This document shows, piece after piece, positions 8,436 through 17,063 of a stretch of 40,826 nt of DNA (position 1 is its first letter; each line of letters begins with the position of its first letter). The DNA is taken from the NCBI GenBank assembly GCA_026982075.1, contig JALSHU010000100.1, positions 1 to 40,826 of the forward strand, in the 5' to 3' direction. The stretch is from Sulfurovum sp. GTDB lineage: Bacteria > Campylobacterota > Campylobacteria > Campylobacterales > Sulfurovaceae. A program made the translations under genes and the position numbers. The notes under the pieces were generated by a model. It was given only the letters and a program-made list of their open reading frames with translations. It made no database searches and had not been told where the DNA came from.

Positions 8436-9355
8436 TAAGTGTTAAAAAGTTCTGTGGAGAGGTAACGTTCTGCAGTATCACATAAAATTGTGACGATTGT
8501 TTTGCCTTTGTTTTCTGGTCTACTTGCAACTAAATAGGCAGCATGTAAGTTTGCTCCAGAGGATATACCTATGAGCAAACCTTCTTCTCTTGCCACTTTT
8601 TGTGCCATGGCAAAAGCATCTTCATTACTGACAGAGATGATTTCATCATAAACTTCAGTATTGAGTATTTGAGGTATAAATCCTGCACCTATGCCTTGTA
8701 TTTTGTGTGGTCCAGGACTCCCCCCTGCGAGTACAGCAGAATCACTTGGCTCTACTGCAATGCTTTTTAATGCAGGAAGTGTCTCTTTTAATACTTCAGT
8801 TGTGCCTGTCATTGTTCCTCCTGTACCTACGGCAGCTACAAAGATATCAAGAGTGTTGTTGCAATCTTTTAGTATTTCTAGTGCGGTGGTTTTTCTGTGT
8901 ATCTCTGGATTGTCAGGATTGTTAAATTGTTGAAGAACAATGGCATTCTCTAAGGTGCTCTCTAGTTGGGAGGCTTTAGCTATAGCACCACCCATACCTT
9001 CAGATGCAGGAGTAAGTACAAGTTCTGCACCTAAGTGTATCAATAGTTTACGTCTTTCAATGCTCATGGATTCTGGCATAGTAAGAATAAGTTTTAATCC
9101 TTTTGCTGCACAAATAGCAGCAAGACCTATACCCGTATTTCCAGATGTAGGTTCAATAATCGTTGTATCACTGTTGATTTTTTTTGATTCTAATGCACCA
9201 TTAATCATGTTTAGTGCAATTCGGTCTTTTACTGATGACGTAGGATTCATAAATTCACATTTACCTAAAATAAGTGCACCAGATTCTTTTGAGAGGGTAT
9301 TGATTTTGACTAGTGGGGTGTTCCCGATAAGCCCTTCAATATTTTCAGCTATCAT
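8435..9355 (-). CDS. cysK: Cysteine synthase (O-acetylserine sulfhydrylase)
   Basis: PLP enzyme making L-cysteine from O-acetylserine and sulfide. IGNTPLVKI opens the protein. NPTSSVKDR holds the Schiff-base lysine (near residue 43), PTSGNTGIGLA is the substrate loop, GTGGTMTGT binds the PLP phosphate, and GIGAGFIP and GISSGAN follow. The ATG at 9355 is preferred because AAGGAG stands 8 bases upstream. An upstream ATG at 9376 would add seven residues without a ribosome site. The protein is about 306 residues, normal for CysK/CysM. It leads a three-gene operon; the distance to pyrC (about 250 bases) leaves room for its own promoter. Confidence 0.93.
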   Translation of the reverse strand: MIAENIEGLIGNTPLVKINTLSKESGALILGKCEFMNPTSSVKDRIALNMINGALESKKINSDTTIIEPTSGNTGIGLAAICAAKGLKLILTMPESMSIERRKLLIHLGAELVLTPASEGMGGAIAKASQLESTLENAIVLQQFNNPDNPEIHRKTTALEILKDCNNTLDIFVAAVGTGGTMTGTTEVLKETLPALKSIAVEPSDSAVLAGGSPGPHKIQGIGAGFIPQILNTEVYDEIISVSNEDAFAMAQKVAREEGLLIGISSGANLHAAYLVASRPENKGKTIVTILCDTAERYLSTELFNT

Positions 9356-9416
9356 ACTCTGTTCTCCTTGTTTCATTCGTGCTTTAAGTGCGTAATTTTC
9401 AGATTTATAGTTAATG

Positions 9417-9444
9417 TTAATATTATCATAAATATTTATATTAA
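9417..9444. promoter_or_regulatory. AT-rich dyad in the cysK upstream region
   Basis: TTAATAT (9417-9423) and ATATTAA (9438-9444) form a perfect 7-bp inverted repeat about 60-90 bases before the cysK start. The spacer contains -10-like sequence on the minus strand. It could be an operator overlapping the cysK promoter, but inverted repeats arise easily in AT-rich DNA. Confidence 0.3.
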
Positions 9445-9453
9445 TAAAAAAGT

Positions 9454-9537
9454 TTACCTTCTTATACCTTTCATTTTACCGTATGCTACGTGAAAAGATT
9501 GTTGAGTGGGTAAAATAGGCGTCTTCTCAGCTTTCAT
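9454..9537 (-). CDS. Possible 27-residue small ORF between pyrC and cysK
   Basis: An ATG at 9535-9537 opens a 27-codon frame ending in TAA at 9454-9456, beginning MKAEKTPILP and ending GKMKGIRR. It is basic, with no membrane segment and no clear Shine-Dalgarno sequence. It may be chance, a leader peptide or a remnant. The rest of this 247-base gap (9356-9602) shows only the dyad and a small hairpin at 9565-9592. Confidence 0.2.
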   Translation of the reverse strand: MKAEKTPILPTQQSFHVAYGKMKGIRR

Positions 9538-9602
9538 AGTATATGTATCTGATGTGAATGGGTGACTACCTTTTTTGAAAATAAGAGGTAGTTTTAAACA
9601 AT

Positions 9603-10616
9603 CTATGTATGCAATACCTCTTTGATGGAGTATGCCAGTTTTTCACCTGCATACATAGGAACCACACCATGATAATTTAGCGGAACAATAAAAGGTTTTT
9701 TTTCTAAGACAACAGTCTTTTGTAGAGGGGTAACACCATAAATTTTTTGTGCATTGTTAGAGACAAAGTTTTGGAGGTTCTCAATAGATGCATGGTGTTT
9801 TTCGAAAAGCTCAGCTAAGAGTTGTAATGCGATTGGCGCAGTGAATACCCCAGCTGCACATCCGCAGGCTTCTTTTGCATGTTTAGGATGTGGTGCAGAG
9901 TCTGAACCAAACATCACTTTAGGATGGGCTTTGAGTGCTACATTGAGCAATGCATCTCTGTCTTCAGGACGTTTGGCAATGGGTTTACAAAAGAGGTGAG
10001 GTTTTAACATACCTCCTGCAACATCATCAAGTGTGATAAGTAAATGATGTATGGTAATCGTTGCATAAAGATTTTCAAACTGATCCAAAGCAGCTACACT
10101 TTCTTTGGTAGTGATATGCTCCATAATAATTTTTAGTTTTGGAAAGGCTGTCGCTAATTTCTCATAAATAGTCACAAACTCTGCTTCTCTGTCCATGACA
10201 AAACCATTGGTTTCACCATGTACACATAGAGGTATGTTGAGGTCGCTTAGAGCTTCAAGTGCAGGACGTAACTCTTCGACATCAAAACCACTTACTCCAC
10301 CTTCACTGTTTGTTGTGATACCTGCTGGATAGAGTTTTACAGCAGTAATTTCATCTTTTACAGATGCTAAAAATTCTTTAGTATAGTTGGGGTTAAAAAA
10401 AAGCGTCATATAGGGCGTAAAAGTTTCATCATCAATGGCTGCTAAAATACGATTTTTATATGCAATTACTTCTTCTTTTGTACTGACTGGAGGTACTAAA
10501 TTTGGCATAATAATAGCCCCCGAAAACGTATGTGCCGAAGCTGTAGCAATATTCTCAAGCATCTCTGCATCTCGTAGGTGGAGGTGCATGTCAAGTGGCG
10601 CGTTTAATTGCATCAA
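9603..10616 (-). CDS. pyrC: Dihydroorotase
   Basis: Zinc amidohydrolase that interconverts carbamoyl-aspartate and dihydroorotate in pyrimidine synthesis. DMHLHLRD (residues 9-16) gives the HxH zinc ligands. AVKLYPAG holds the lysine (near 94) that is carbamylated in this family. LCVHGET and IIMEHITT carry further metal histidines, and FGSDSAPH the catalytic Asp. At 337 residues it is the compact class II type of E. coli PyrC. The start overlaps the end of yidD by 26 bases, so translation of the two is probably linked. Confidence 0.94.
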   Translation of the reverse strand: MMQLNAPLDMHLHLRDAEMLENIATASAHTFSGAIIMPNLVPPVSTKEEVIAYKNRILAAIDDETFTPYMTLFFNPNYTKEFLASVKDEITAVKLYPAGITTNSEGGVSGFDVEELRPALEALSDLNIPLCVHGETNGFVMDREAEFVTIYEKLATAFPKLKIIMEHITTKESVAALDQFENLYATITIHHLLITLDDVAGGMLKPHLFCKPIAKRPEDRDALLNVALKAHPKVMFGSDSAPHPKHAKEACGCAAGVFTAPIALQLLAELFEKHHASIENLQNFVSNNAQKIYGVTPLQKTVVLEKKPFIVPLNYHGVVPMYAGEKLAYSIKEVLHT

Positions 10617-10950
10617 AATCCTTTATAATATAATATTTTGAGTTATTGTCTGTACTGTTTGGTACCATCCAGTAAAGTATATCTATTTTGCCACAAAAAC
10701 TATTAAAGGTGTATATAGATGAGATTTTTTTAGGGCTATAACTAACTAAAGGATAATCGATACCTCCCTTAAAGAACTGATTACACCTTAAAATACGTTT
10801 GCTTGTGGCGATGAATGCTTTATGAGGTGCATTAAATTCAAATTGCCAAGCGGCATATTCTGAACAGCTAGGATAATATCTACATGATGCAGGGAGCATT
10901 TTAGAGACATATTGATAGCCTTTTATCGGTGCCAAAAATATATTTTTCAC
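10591..10950 (-). CDS. yidD: YidD membrane protein insertion efficiency factor
   Basis: 119 residues. The conserved YidD core is obvious: an N-terminal amphipathic segment FLAPIKGYQYVSKMLPASC, then RYYPSCSEYAAWQFE, the SKRILRCNQF stretch and KGGIDYP. YidD sits on the inner face of the membrane and assists YidC/Sec insertion. The start is a GTG chosen by family alignment; no Shine-Dalgarno sequence is visible before it. About 50 residues beyond the core form an unusual Cys/Tyr/Asn-rich tail. YidD normally lies in the rpmH-rnpA-yidC cluster; here it is upstream of and overlapping pyrC. Confidence 0.88.
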   Translation of the reverse strand: MKNIFLAPIKGYQYVSKMLPASCRYYPSCSEYAAWQFEFNAPHKAFIATSKRILRCNQFFKGGIDYPLVSYSPKKISSIYTFNSFCGKIDILYWMVPNSTDNNSKYYIIKDFDAIKRAT

Positions 10951-10989
10951 AGGAGATCTTTGAAATAATGTTTGATTTGAGAATAACTG

Positions 10990-11003
10990 ACTATTTTCAT
11001 AGT
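10990..11003. repeat. Small perfect hairpin in the yidD upstream region
   Basis: ACTAT-TTTC-ATAGT forms a 5-bp stem about 40 bases before the yidD start, on the 5' side of its transcript. It is too short for a confident role. The remaining 168-base gap before the CHAD gene holds its -10 hexamer and nothing else I recognise. Confidence 0.2.
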
Positions 11004-11105
11004 TGAGAGCCTTTACACAATAATATAAATTCTAACTAAAAAGCGATGACCTGTCAAATAAACCTATGAAAATTCACAGTACAGAAAAATTGAGATAATC
11101 TCTGC

Positions 11106-11111
11106 TATAAT
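11106..11111 (+). promoter_or_regulatory. -10 hexamer directly before the CHAD gene start
   Basis: A consensus TATAAT ends 7 bases before the ATG at 11119. A transcript starting at the usual distance would begin at or next to the start codon, so the mRNA may be leaderless. No Shine-Dalgarno sequence is present. Confidence 0.5.
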
Positions 11112-11118
11112 CAAAATT

Positions 11119-12486
11119 ATGAATAATATACTACAGAAATTTTTAGTGTCCTCGGATATCCAACGTTGGCTGGAAAAGCATACCTATACGGTGGAAAAAA
11201 CAGAACAATTTTATAAAAAAATAGACAAAGACTCTCAGTGTTATTATCTCAGATGTTTTCCTGATCAATATTTTAAAGTGATGACAAATAGCAAAGGGGA
11301 TGAAGATAGATCTCCTGTTAGCGAAGAGGTTTATGCAACAGAACGTAAAAAACATATAGGTAGAAAAGTTGTCAAAAAAATTTATACAGTGAACATTGAT
11401 GAAGAAGACTTTGTGCTGTTTGAATATTTAAAAAGTCTTAAAGGCATATATATATTTGAAGCGTATTGTAAAGATGCGCAATCATTACAAAAATCTCAAA
11501 TTATAGAAACTTTACAACCTTTTGTTCTTAAAGAAATTAACAATGATAAAAAGTACAGTGATATGTCGCTTGCAATGTATGTCAAACCAATGGAATACAA
11601 CCTAGATAAACTTTTTGAACAAATAGATGCATTTGAAGCTGCCAATCTTTTTTTCTGGCAGGTACCAAGGCGTATTTATGTGCGCGATGGTGTGGTGTTG
11701 GTGCTTTACAAAAATCTTCGTCTTTTACACCACTATAAAGTAAATTTTCAGCGCAAACACATGAGTGCAACATTACACCGTTTACGTGTACTTATGCGTC
11801 GTACTGCTACGATACTTGAGACATTTGAAGATCTTTTTAATCCTAATGTATCACGTTTTTGCAGAACGTTACTCCTTCGCTATCATGAAGAGACAAAATT
11901 TTTACGGTATCTTTATTTTTTAGAAGAATTGTGTGCCACACGTGATACTGCAAAATTAAGCCTCTATAGTGAACTTAAAACCCTTATTTCCGAAGAAGAA
12001 AAACTTGTTACGCAAATGCTCCTATCTAAACCTTTTACGCAATTAATACAGATTCTTACGAGAGAACTTTATGAACAGGAAAATGAACAGTATTTTGGTT
12101 TAAAAAAATGGGTTAAAAAAGTTGTACGAGTACGTTTGAAAAAATTTGAAGTGCAACTTAGTAAAACAAGTGAGGGTTACAATGATGAGATGCTTGAAGA
12201 ACTTTATATCTCTATGGATACTTTACAGACACTTTTAGAAGATTTTTTTCATATTATTGGAGAAAAAGAGACACAAATGGTTGTAGATGAACTTAATATT
12301 CTTTTAAAACCTTTACGGGAGTATCGAAACTGTAAAGAGCGTGAAATGATTATGAAAGGTATTAAGGAGCAGTCAGACTATACAATTTTAGATATTGAAC
12401 CACTTTTATGTGAACATGTAAAGGAACTTGAAGAGAAGATACTTAATGCCTTAAAGTTACTCAGAACATCAAAATTTTATATCTAA
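11119..12486 (+). CDS. CHAD-domain protein with a diverged CYTH-like N-terminus
   Basis: 455 residues, no signal peptide. HRLRVLMRRT (about 220-229) followed by long helices is the hallmark of the CHAD domain, an alpha-helical fold rich in conserved His and Arg that binds polyphosphate. The N-terminal 200 residues contain CYTH-like features (QCYYLRCF, a Lys/Arg-rich strand and FVLFEYLKSLKGIYIFEAY), but the ExExK signature is not convincing. If it is a CYTH domain, it is diverged and perhaps catalytically inactive. CYTH-CHAD fusions are common and are tied to polyphosphate metabolism or granule association. The gene stands alone, divergent from yidD and convergent with lnt, 4 bases from its end. 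Confidence 0.75.
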   Translation: MNNILQKFLVSSDIQRWLEKHTYTVEKTEQFYKKIDKDSQCYYLRCFPDQYFKVMTNSKGDEDRSPVSEEVYATERKKHIGRKVVKKIYTVNIDEEDFVLFEYLKSLKGIYIFEAYCKDAQSLQKSQIIETLQPFVLKEINNDKKYSDMSLAMYVKPMEYNLDKLFEQIDAFEAANLFFWQVPRRIYVRDGVVLVLYKNLRLLHHYKVNFQRKHMSATLHRLRVLMRRTATILETFEDLFNPNVSRFCRTLLLRYHEETKFLRYLYFLEELCATRDTAKLSLYSELKTLISEEEKLVTQMLLSKPFTQLIQILTRELYEQENEQYFGLKKWVKKVVRVRLKKFEVQLSKTSEGYNDEMLEELYISMDTLQTLLEDFFHIIGEKETQMVVDELNILLKPLREYRNCKEREMIMKGIKEQSDYTILDIEPLLCEHVKELEEKILNALKLLRTSKFYI

Positions 12487-12490
12487 ATAT

Positions 12491-13777
12491 TTAAAAAGTA
12501 ACATGACCATCTTGGATAATATATGAAGGAGACATGTTAATAGAATGGTATATAGTTGTACCATACTTTTTACTGTAGTATTGTAACAACAGTTTTTGTA
12601 GAGTAGGCTCAGTTGATGGCATAAACCAGCCATTGTTACTGAGGACTATCATATTTTTAGGTCTTTCCCCTTCTTTTGTATGAGAAAAAAGTTTTTCTGA
12701 AGTTGCTTCAAAGCAGATAGCATTTCTGTATGTTTTTCCATTTATTTTATAATCTATGATCTCTGAACTTGCTTTGTAATCTACAGCACCATCATAAAAT
12801 ACTTCATTGACCCAGTCACTTAAAAAATCAGGAAGAGGATTGCTCTCACCAAAAGGGACAAGTAGAACTTTATTGGCAACTAAAATGGAACCATTGGTGA
12901 AAATATAGGTTGAATTTCGTGGTGTCTTACCATCCCAGTAGAGAGCACCAGTGACTATAGAAATATGTTTTGCTTTTTCTTGCATAGTATTAATAATCTC
13001 TTCAGAACGATTAAGAAACACAGGAAAAACAGATTCAGGTAGAATGACGAGGTCTTTTTTCTCCATGATAGCTTTATCTATAGTTTTATATATTGCTTTG
13101 AAGTGTGCAGAGTGAAGCTCTTTGTTCCATTTGTCCTTCACTGAGGTATGTGTTGTTATCAAAGCAATATTTTTATCTGCATCTACTTTTTTTGGAAGGC
13201 TAGGATTATAAGCCAATATTACTAAAAAAAGATAGATGAATCGCTGTTGCCATATACTTAAAATAATTCCTCCCAAAATGATGATGAATTGCCATTTTTC
13301 AATCCCTAAATAACTTTCAACAAACATCAATTCAGGTTTAAACCAGTCAAACGAAAAAGGGTGTATATAACTGAGAATAAAAAGTCCTAAAGCTTTTAAA
13401 AATAAGGAGATTATGAGATGTTTTTTAGGCACATAAGATCCCACTTTTTGACTTATCCACGCGATTCCCCAGAAAATAAGGCCATAGCTTAGTGAGATAA
13501 TAAATATTTCAATGGGAATAGCCCACAGCATGCCGTAATGTTTTAGGCTCAAGGCAATCCACCAAAACCATAATAATCCAATAAATGCCCCTGAGACAAA
13601 CCAGATTTTTTCATCTTCTTGTAAGAGCAAATATAGAGCGGTAAGTCCCAAAACAGTATTTAATAAAGGGTAGGAGAAACCCCAATGGTTGAGGTAGATA
13701 AAGGAAGAACCTAAAAGGGCTATGAAAAAGCCTCTTGTTAGTACAAAGGTGTTAAAATATTCTCTAATTTTATTCAT
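12491..13777 (-). CDS. lnt: Apolipoprotein N-acyltransferase
   Basis: Inner-membrane enzyme that adds the third acyl chain to the N-terminal cysteine of lipoproteins. The N-terminal 190 residues hold several membrane helices, and a nitrilase-like domain follows from about 200. The catalytic triad is visible: Glu near 248 (ILPESVFPVF), Lys near 303 (NKVLLVPFGE) and Cys near 355 (AICFEAT). LSNNGWF is also conserved. At 428 residues it is shorter than E. coli Lnt (512), as is common in Campylobacterota. The start lies 11 bases from the divergent yajC start. Its product would act on lipoproteins such as the one at 30001. Confidence 0.9.
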   Translation of the reverse strand: MNKIREYFNTFVLTRGFFIALLGSSFIYLNHWGFSYPLLNTVLGLTALYLLLQEDEKIWFVSGAFIGLLWFWWIALSLKHYGMLWAIPIEIFIISLSYGLIFWGIAWISQKVGSYVPKKHLIISLFLKALGLFILSYIHPFSFDWFKPELMFVESYLGIEKWQFIIILGGIILSIWQQRFIYLFLVILAYNPSLPKKVDADKNIALITTHTSVKDKWNKELHSAHFKAIYKTIDKAIMEKKDLVILPESVFPVFLNRSEEIINTMQEKAKHISIVTGALYWDGKTPRNSTYIFTNGSILVANKVLLVPFGESNPLPDFLSDWVNEVFYDGAVDYKASSEIIDYKINGKTYRNAICFEATSEKLFSHTKEGERPKNMIVLSNNGWFMPSTEPTLQKLLLQYYSKKYGTTIYHSINMSPSYIIQDGHVTF

Positions 13778-13788
13778 GAAGGATTCCT
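13778..13788. promoter_or_regulatory. Shared 11-bp gap with overlapping ribosome sites for lnt and yajC
   Basis: The gap GAAGGATTCCT is a near palindrome (AGGA-T-TCCT). Read on the plus strand it gives AAGGA for yajC; on the minus strand it gives AGGAA for lnt. There is no room for either promoter, so each must lie inside the opposite gene. Confidence 0.7.
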
Positions 13789-14061
13789 ATGGAACAACTT
13801 GGTTCATTTTTACCATTGATTATATTATTTGCGATTTTTTATTTTCTGATTATCAGACCTCAGCAGCAGCATCAAAAAAAGCATCAAGCTATGCTCGAAA
13901 GCTTAAGTAAAGGCGATAAAATTATTACCACAGGTGGACTTATCGCTGAGATCATTAAACCTGAAGAAGAGTTTATCAAAATCAAACTAAATGATGACAC
14001 AATTGTGAAATTAGATAGAGCATATGTTTCAAAAAAGGTTGAATTGAGTGAAAACGCTTAA
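13789..14061 (+). CDS. yajC: Sec translocase accessory subunit YajC
   Basis: 90 residues. One membrane helix (about 5-22, LGSFLPLIILFAIFYFLI) is followed at once by the family signature RPQQ and a basic stretch. LSKGDKIITTGGLIAEI and DDTIVKLDRAYVSKK form the cytoplasmic domain. YajC associates with SecDF-YidC. It heads the yajC-secD-secF operon, and its end overlaps the secD start by 14 bases. AAGGA is 5 bases upstream. Confidence 0.95.
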   Translation: MEQLGSFLPLIILFAIFYFLIIRPQQQHQKKHQAMLESLSKGDKIITTGGLIAEIIKPEEEFIKIKLNDDTIVKLDRAYVSKKVELSENA

Positions 14062-15628
14062 TTATAGAGTCGTTTTATTTGCTTTTGCATTGATTTTTGG
14101 TGTCATATTTTCTATTCCGTCACTTACCCAAAGTGAACAAGGTAAGAAAATCACTTTGGGACTAGATCTTCAAGGTGGATTACATATGTTACTTGGTATT
14201 AAAAGTGAAGTGGCGATTGAATCACGTATTAAATCTATGGCAGCCACTGTAAAATACATTTTTGATGATGAAGAGATTATTTTTGATGAGCTTCGGATTA
14301 ATGAAGATCAGACAATTACGTTTGAACTTCTTGATACAGATGATGTGCCAAAAGCAAAAATGTTATTACAAAAAGAGATTGAAGGTACCATATTTAGTGA
14401 AAATGGTATGAAGTTTATACTGGAAATGACAGCAGAAGAACAGGTACGAACTGAAAAAAATGCCATTCAGCAGGCAGTAGATACGATACGAAACAGACTC
14501 AATGAATTTGGATTGGCTGAACCAACGGTAGCAAAACAAGGAGAAGATAAAATTCTTGTAGAGGTACCAGGTATTAAAACCCAAGAAGACAAGCAAAGAC
14601 TGAAAAAACTTATAGAGCGTGCTGCACATTTACAACTTATGGCTGTAGATGAAGACCGTATTGCTAGAGTAAACACTATGAGCCCAGCAGAAGCAAAAAG
14701 TTTTGGTGATGTGATACTAACAGATGTAAATACCCCAGAGAAGTATTTACTTCGAGCCATTCCTGTATTAGATGGTTCTATGCTTACAGATGCAAAAGTA
14801 GGTTTTGATGAACAAAATCAGCCAGTGATTAATTTTACGCTTAATGGACAGGGTGCTAAAATATTTGGTGATTTTACAGGAAAATATGTAGGTAAACGTA
14901 TGGCAGTAGTGCTGGATAACAAAGTGTATTCAGCACCCGTTATCAATGAACGTATTGGTGGTGGGCGTGTACAAATCTCTGGAAGATTTGAGTTTTCAGA
15001 AGCACAAGATTTAGCCATTGCATTACGCTCTGGTGCTTTACTGGCTCCGGTGGTGATAGAGTCTGAACGATTCATAGGGCCTAGTTTGGGTGCTGATAGT
15101 ATCCAAGCAAGCTCGCTTGCCTTGTTACTTGGGTTTATTTTAGTCGTTATCTTTATGGTGATATATTATGGAATGGCAGGTGTCATTGCAAATGTAGCAT
15201 TGATTGGAAATCTTTTTTTGATTCTTGCAATTATGTCTTTAGCAGGTGCCACGCTTACTTTACCAGGTATGGCGGGGATTGTATTGACAGTGGGTATGGC
15301 AGTGGATGCGAATGTAATTATCAATGAGCGTATACGCGAATTACTTCATCAGGGAAAATCTATAGGCAAATCCATTGAAGATGGGTATAACAATGCGTTT
15401 ACAGCTATTTTTGATGCCAATGTAACAACCTTGATTGCAGCCATTGTACTTGTTGTGTATGGTACGGGTGCTATTAAAGGATTTGCGATCACTATGGGCA
15501 TTGGTATTGCCGCATCAATGCTTACAGCTATTGTGGGTACACATGGGATTTACCAATGGCTGTTACCTAAGATTGACAAAAATAAATTAGGTTTCTGGTT
15601 TGGTATACAAAGAGCAGGAGTTAAATAA
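14048..15628 (+). CDS. secD: Protein-export membrane protein SecD
   Basis: 526 residues. SecD with SecF uses the proton-motive force to complete protein export. One N-terminal membrane helix is followed by GLDLQGGLHMLLG (SecD signature) and the periplasmic P1 domain. Five C-terminal membrane segments begin around QASSLALLLGFILVVIFMV. The conserved GMAVDANVIINERIRE stretch carries the key Asp of the fourth transmembrane helix. The start is a GTG inside yajC with only a weak ribosome site, pointing to coupled translation. The stop joins secF in a TAATG overlap. Confidence 0.95.
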   Translation: MKTLNYRVVLFAFALIFGVIFSIPSLTQSEQGKKITLGLDLQGGLHMLLGIKSEVAIESRIKSMAATVKYIFDDEEIIFDELRINEDQTITFELLDTDDVPKAKMLLQKEIEGTIFSENGMKFILEMTAEEQVRTEKNAIQQAVDTIRNRLNEFGLAEPTVAKQGEDKILVEVPGIKTQEDKQRLKKLIERAAHLQLMAVDEDRIARVNTMSPAEAKSFGDVILTDVNTPEKYLLRAIPVLDGSMLTDAKVGFDEQNQPVINFTLNGQGAKIFGDFTGKYVGKRMAVVLDNKVYSAPVINERIGGGRVQISGRFEFSEAQDLAIALRSGALLAPVVIESERFIGPSLGADSIQASSLALLLGFILVVIFMVIYYGMAGVIANVALIGNLFLILAIMSLAGATLTLPGMAGIVLTVGMAVDANVIINERIRELLHQGKSIGKSIEDGYNNAFTAIFDANVTTLIAAIVLVVYGTGAIKGFAITMGIGIAASMLTAIVGTHGIYQWLLPKIDKNKLGFWFGIQRAGVK

Positions 15629-16599
15629 TGGAAATTTTTAAATATAAAAAACCGCTCTCTTTAATGGATAAAAGTAAGCGTTTTGGTTTACTTTCTATTG
15701 TATTACTTGTACTTTCTTTGGGATTAATTTTAACAAAAGGTTTTAATCTCGGTGTAGACTTTGCAGGTGGTACACTGATACAGGTAAAATATGAAGGTGA
15801 GGCACCTATAAAGAAAGTTCGGGAGGCCATTTCTGTTGACAAAGCATATGAAGGTGCATCTGTAACATTTTTCGGTAGTCACGAAGAGATAGTTATTCGA
15901 ACCAAAATGTCTTCACAGGTTTTAGGTGAAGATGTTGGTAAAAAAATGAACGAGCTTTTGAAAAAAACAGGTACACTCGAAGTAAGACGTGTAGACATGA
16001 TAGGGGCAAAAGTAGGTTCAGAGTTACGTGAAAAAGGACTCATGGCAATGATAATTGCTATTATCGGTATCCTTTTGTATGTGTCCTTTAGATTTGAGTG
16101 GCGTTTTGCTATTGCTTCTGTTATGGCACTTTTGCATGATGTAACGATCGCAATGGGCATGATAGTTTTGTTTAATGTGGAAGTAAATTTAGATATTTTA
16201 GCAGCACTACTTACGATACTTGGGTATTCATTAAATGATACAATTATTGTTTTTGACCGTATTCGTGAGGGTATTCGAACCATTAAAAATCCAGACCTTG
16301 AAAATATTATTGATGAATCTGTAACCCGTACACTTTCACGTACGACATTGACATCATTGACAACATTTTTTGTTGTGCTGACCCTCTTTGTTTTTGGGGG
16401 TGAGATTATTCATGGTTTTGCGTTCACACTCCTTGTTGGTGTTGTGGTAGGTACTTACTCTTCTATTTTTGTGGCTTCACCAATACTCATGTGGCTTGGT
16501 TTTTCTGTTTCTGGGTTTAGAGAAAAAGAAGCAGTAAAACTTAAAAGAGAAAAAGAGAAAGAGAAGATGCGTGCTATGTATGAAAATGGAACAATATAA
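15628..16599 (+). CDS. secF: Protein-export membrane protein SecF
   Basis: 323 residues. The first membrane helix and GVDFAGGTLIQVKY open the protein. After a short periplasmic domain come five membrane helices. GYSLNDTIIVFDRIREG (about 205-221) is the conserved SecF motif with the functional Asp. A charged Lys/Glu-rich C-terminal tail follows. The ATG overlaps the secD stop by one base, so the two subunits are made at matched levels. Confidence 0.95.
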   Translation: MEIFKYKKPLSLMDKSKRFGLLSIVLLVLSLGLILTKGFNLGVDFAGGTLIQVKYEGEAPIKKVREAISVDKAYEGASVTFFGSHEEIVIRTKMSSQVLGEDVGKKMNELLKKTGTLEVRRVDMIGAKVGSELREKGLMAMIIAIIGILLYVSFRFEWRFAIASVMALLHDVTIAMGMIVLFNVEVNLDILAALLTILGYSLNDTIIVFDRIREGIRTIKNPDLENIIDESVTRTLSRTTLTSLTTFFVVLTLFVFGGEIIHGFAFTLLVGVVVGTYSSIFVASPILMWLGFSVSGFREKEAVKLKREKEKEKMRAMYENGTI

Positions 16600-16649
16600 G
16601 TTACGTTATAATACAAACACAGAGATGAAGAAACATACAAAGGGGTATT

Positions 16650-16988
16650 ATGAACTGGGGTAAGGTTTTTTATATATTTTTTACACTGATGTCACTTACG
16701 ACATCTGCGGCATTTCTATATGAACATTCTGTTGTTGCTTTGTTTATCGCAGGATCAGTGAATGTTATTTCAACATTACTGAAGATAGGTGTACGTAATA
16801 TATTATCTGCTGAACTTTTGGCGGGTTCACTGGTGGCAGATTTGCATCTTATACCTGCTTTTTTTGCATTACAATTTTATGGTAATGACTCTTTAGCAAC
16901 TGGATTGGTGATAGGAGCGGTTGTCGCAAATTCTTATACCATTTGTGTTACGATGATTGAAAGTGCAAAAGAAAAAGCAGATTTTTAA
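16650..16988 (+). CDS. Small membrane protein, probably DUF6394 family
   Basis: 112 residues with about four hydrophobic segments and the strongly ordered stretch LLKIGVRNILSAELLAGSLV. I recall similar proteins beside secF in other Campylobacterota, annotated only as a domain of unknown function (DUF6394); the number is from memory. AAAGGGG lies about 5 bases before the ATG. A TATAAT about 40 bases upstream (16607-16612) could give it a separate start site, though it lies only 50 bases after secF. The position suggests a link to the export machinery, but nothing in the sequence shows a mechanism. Confidence 0.75.
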   Translation: MNWGKVFYIFFTLMSLTTSAAFLYEHSVVALFIAGSVNVISTLLKIGVRNILSAELLAGSLVADLHLIPAFFALQFYGNDSLATGLVIGAVVANSYTICVTMIESAKEKADF

Positions 16989-17063
16989 CTTTCATGCAAG
17001 TAATACACGTTTGATACACAGCAAATATGATACTTTAGCAAAATAGTTTTTAAGGATTATATT

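Noticed and set aside
8940-9395. 151-codon plus-strand ORF opposite cysK
   Set aside because: Antisense shadow of a confidently identified gene; low-complexity Ser/Ala/Pro composition and no initiation signals.
9565-9592. Hairpin ACTACCT/AGGTAGT followed by TTTT on the plus strand
   Set aside because: The short T-run would suit a plus-strand terminator, but no plus-strand gene ends nearby. For pyrC on the minus strand the orientation is wrong.
15879-16283. 134-codon minus-strand ORF opposite secF
   Set aside because: Antisense shadow of secF; no ribosome site and no recognisable product.
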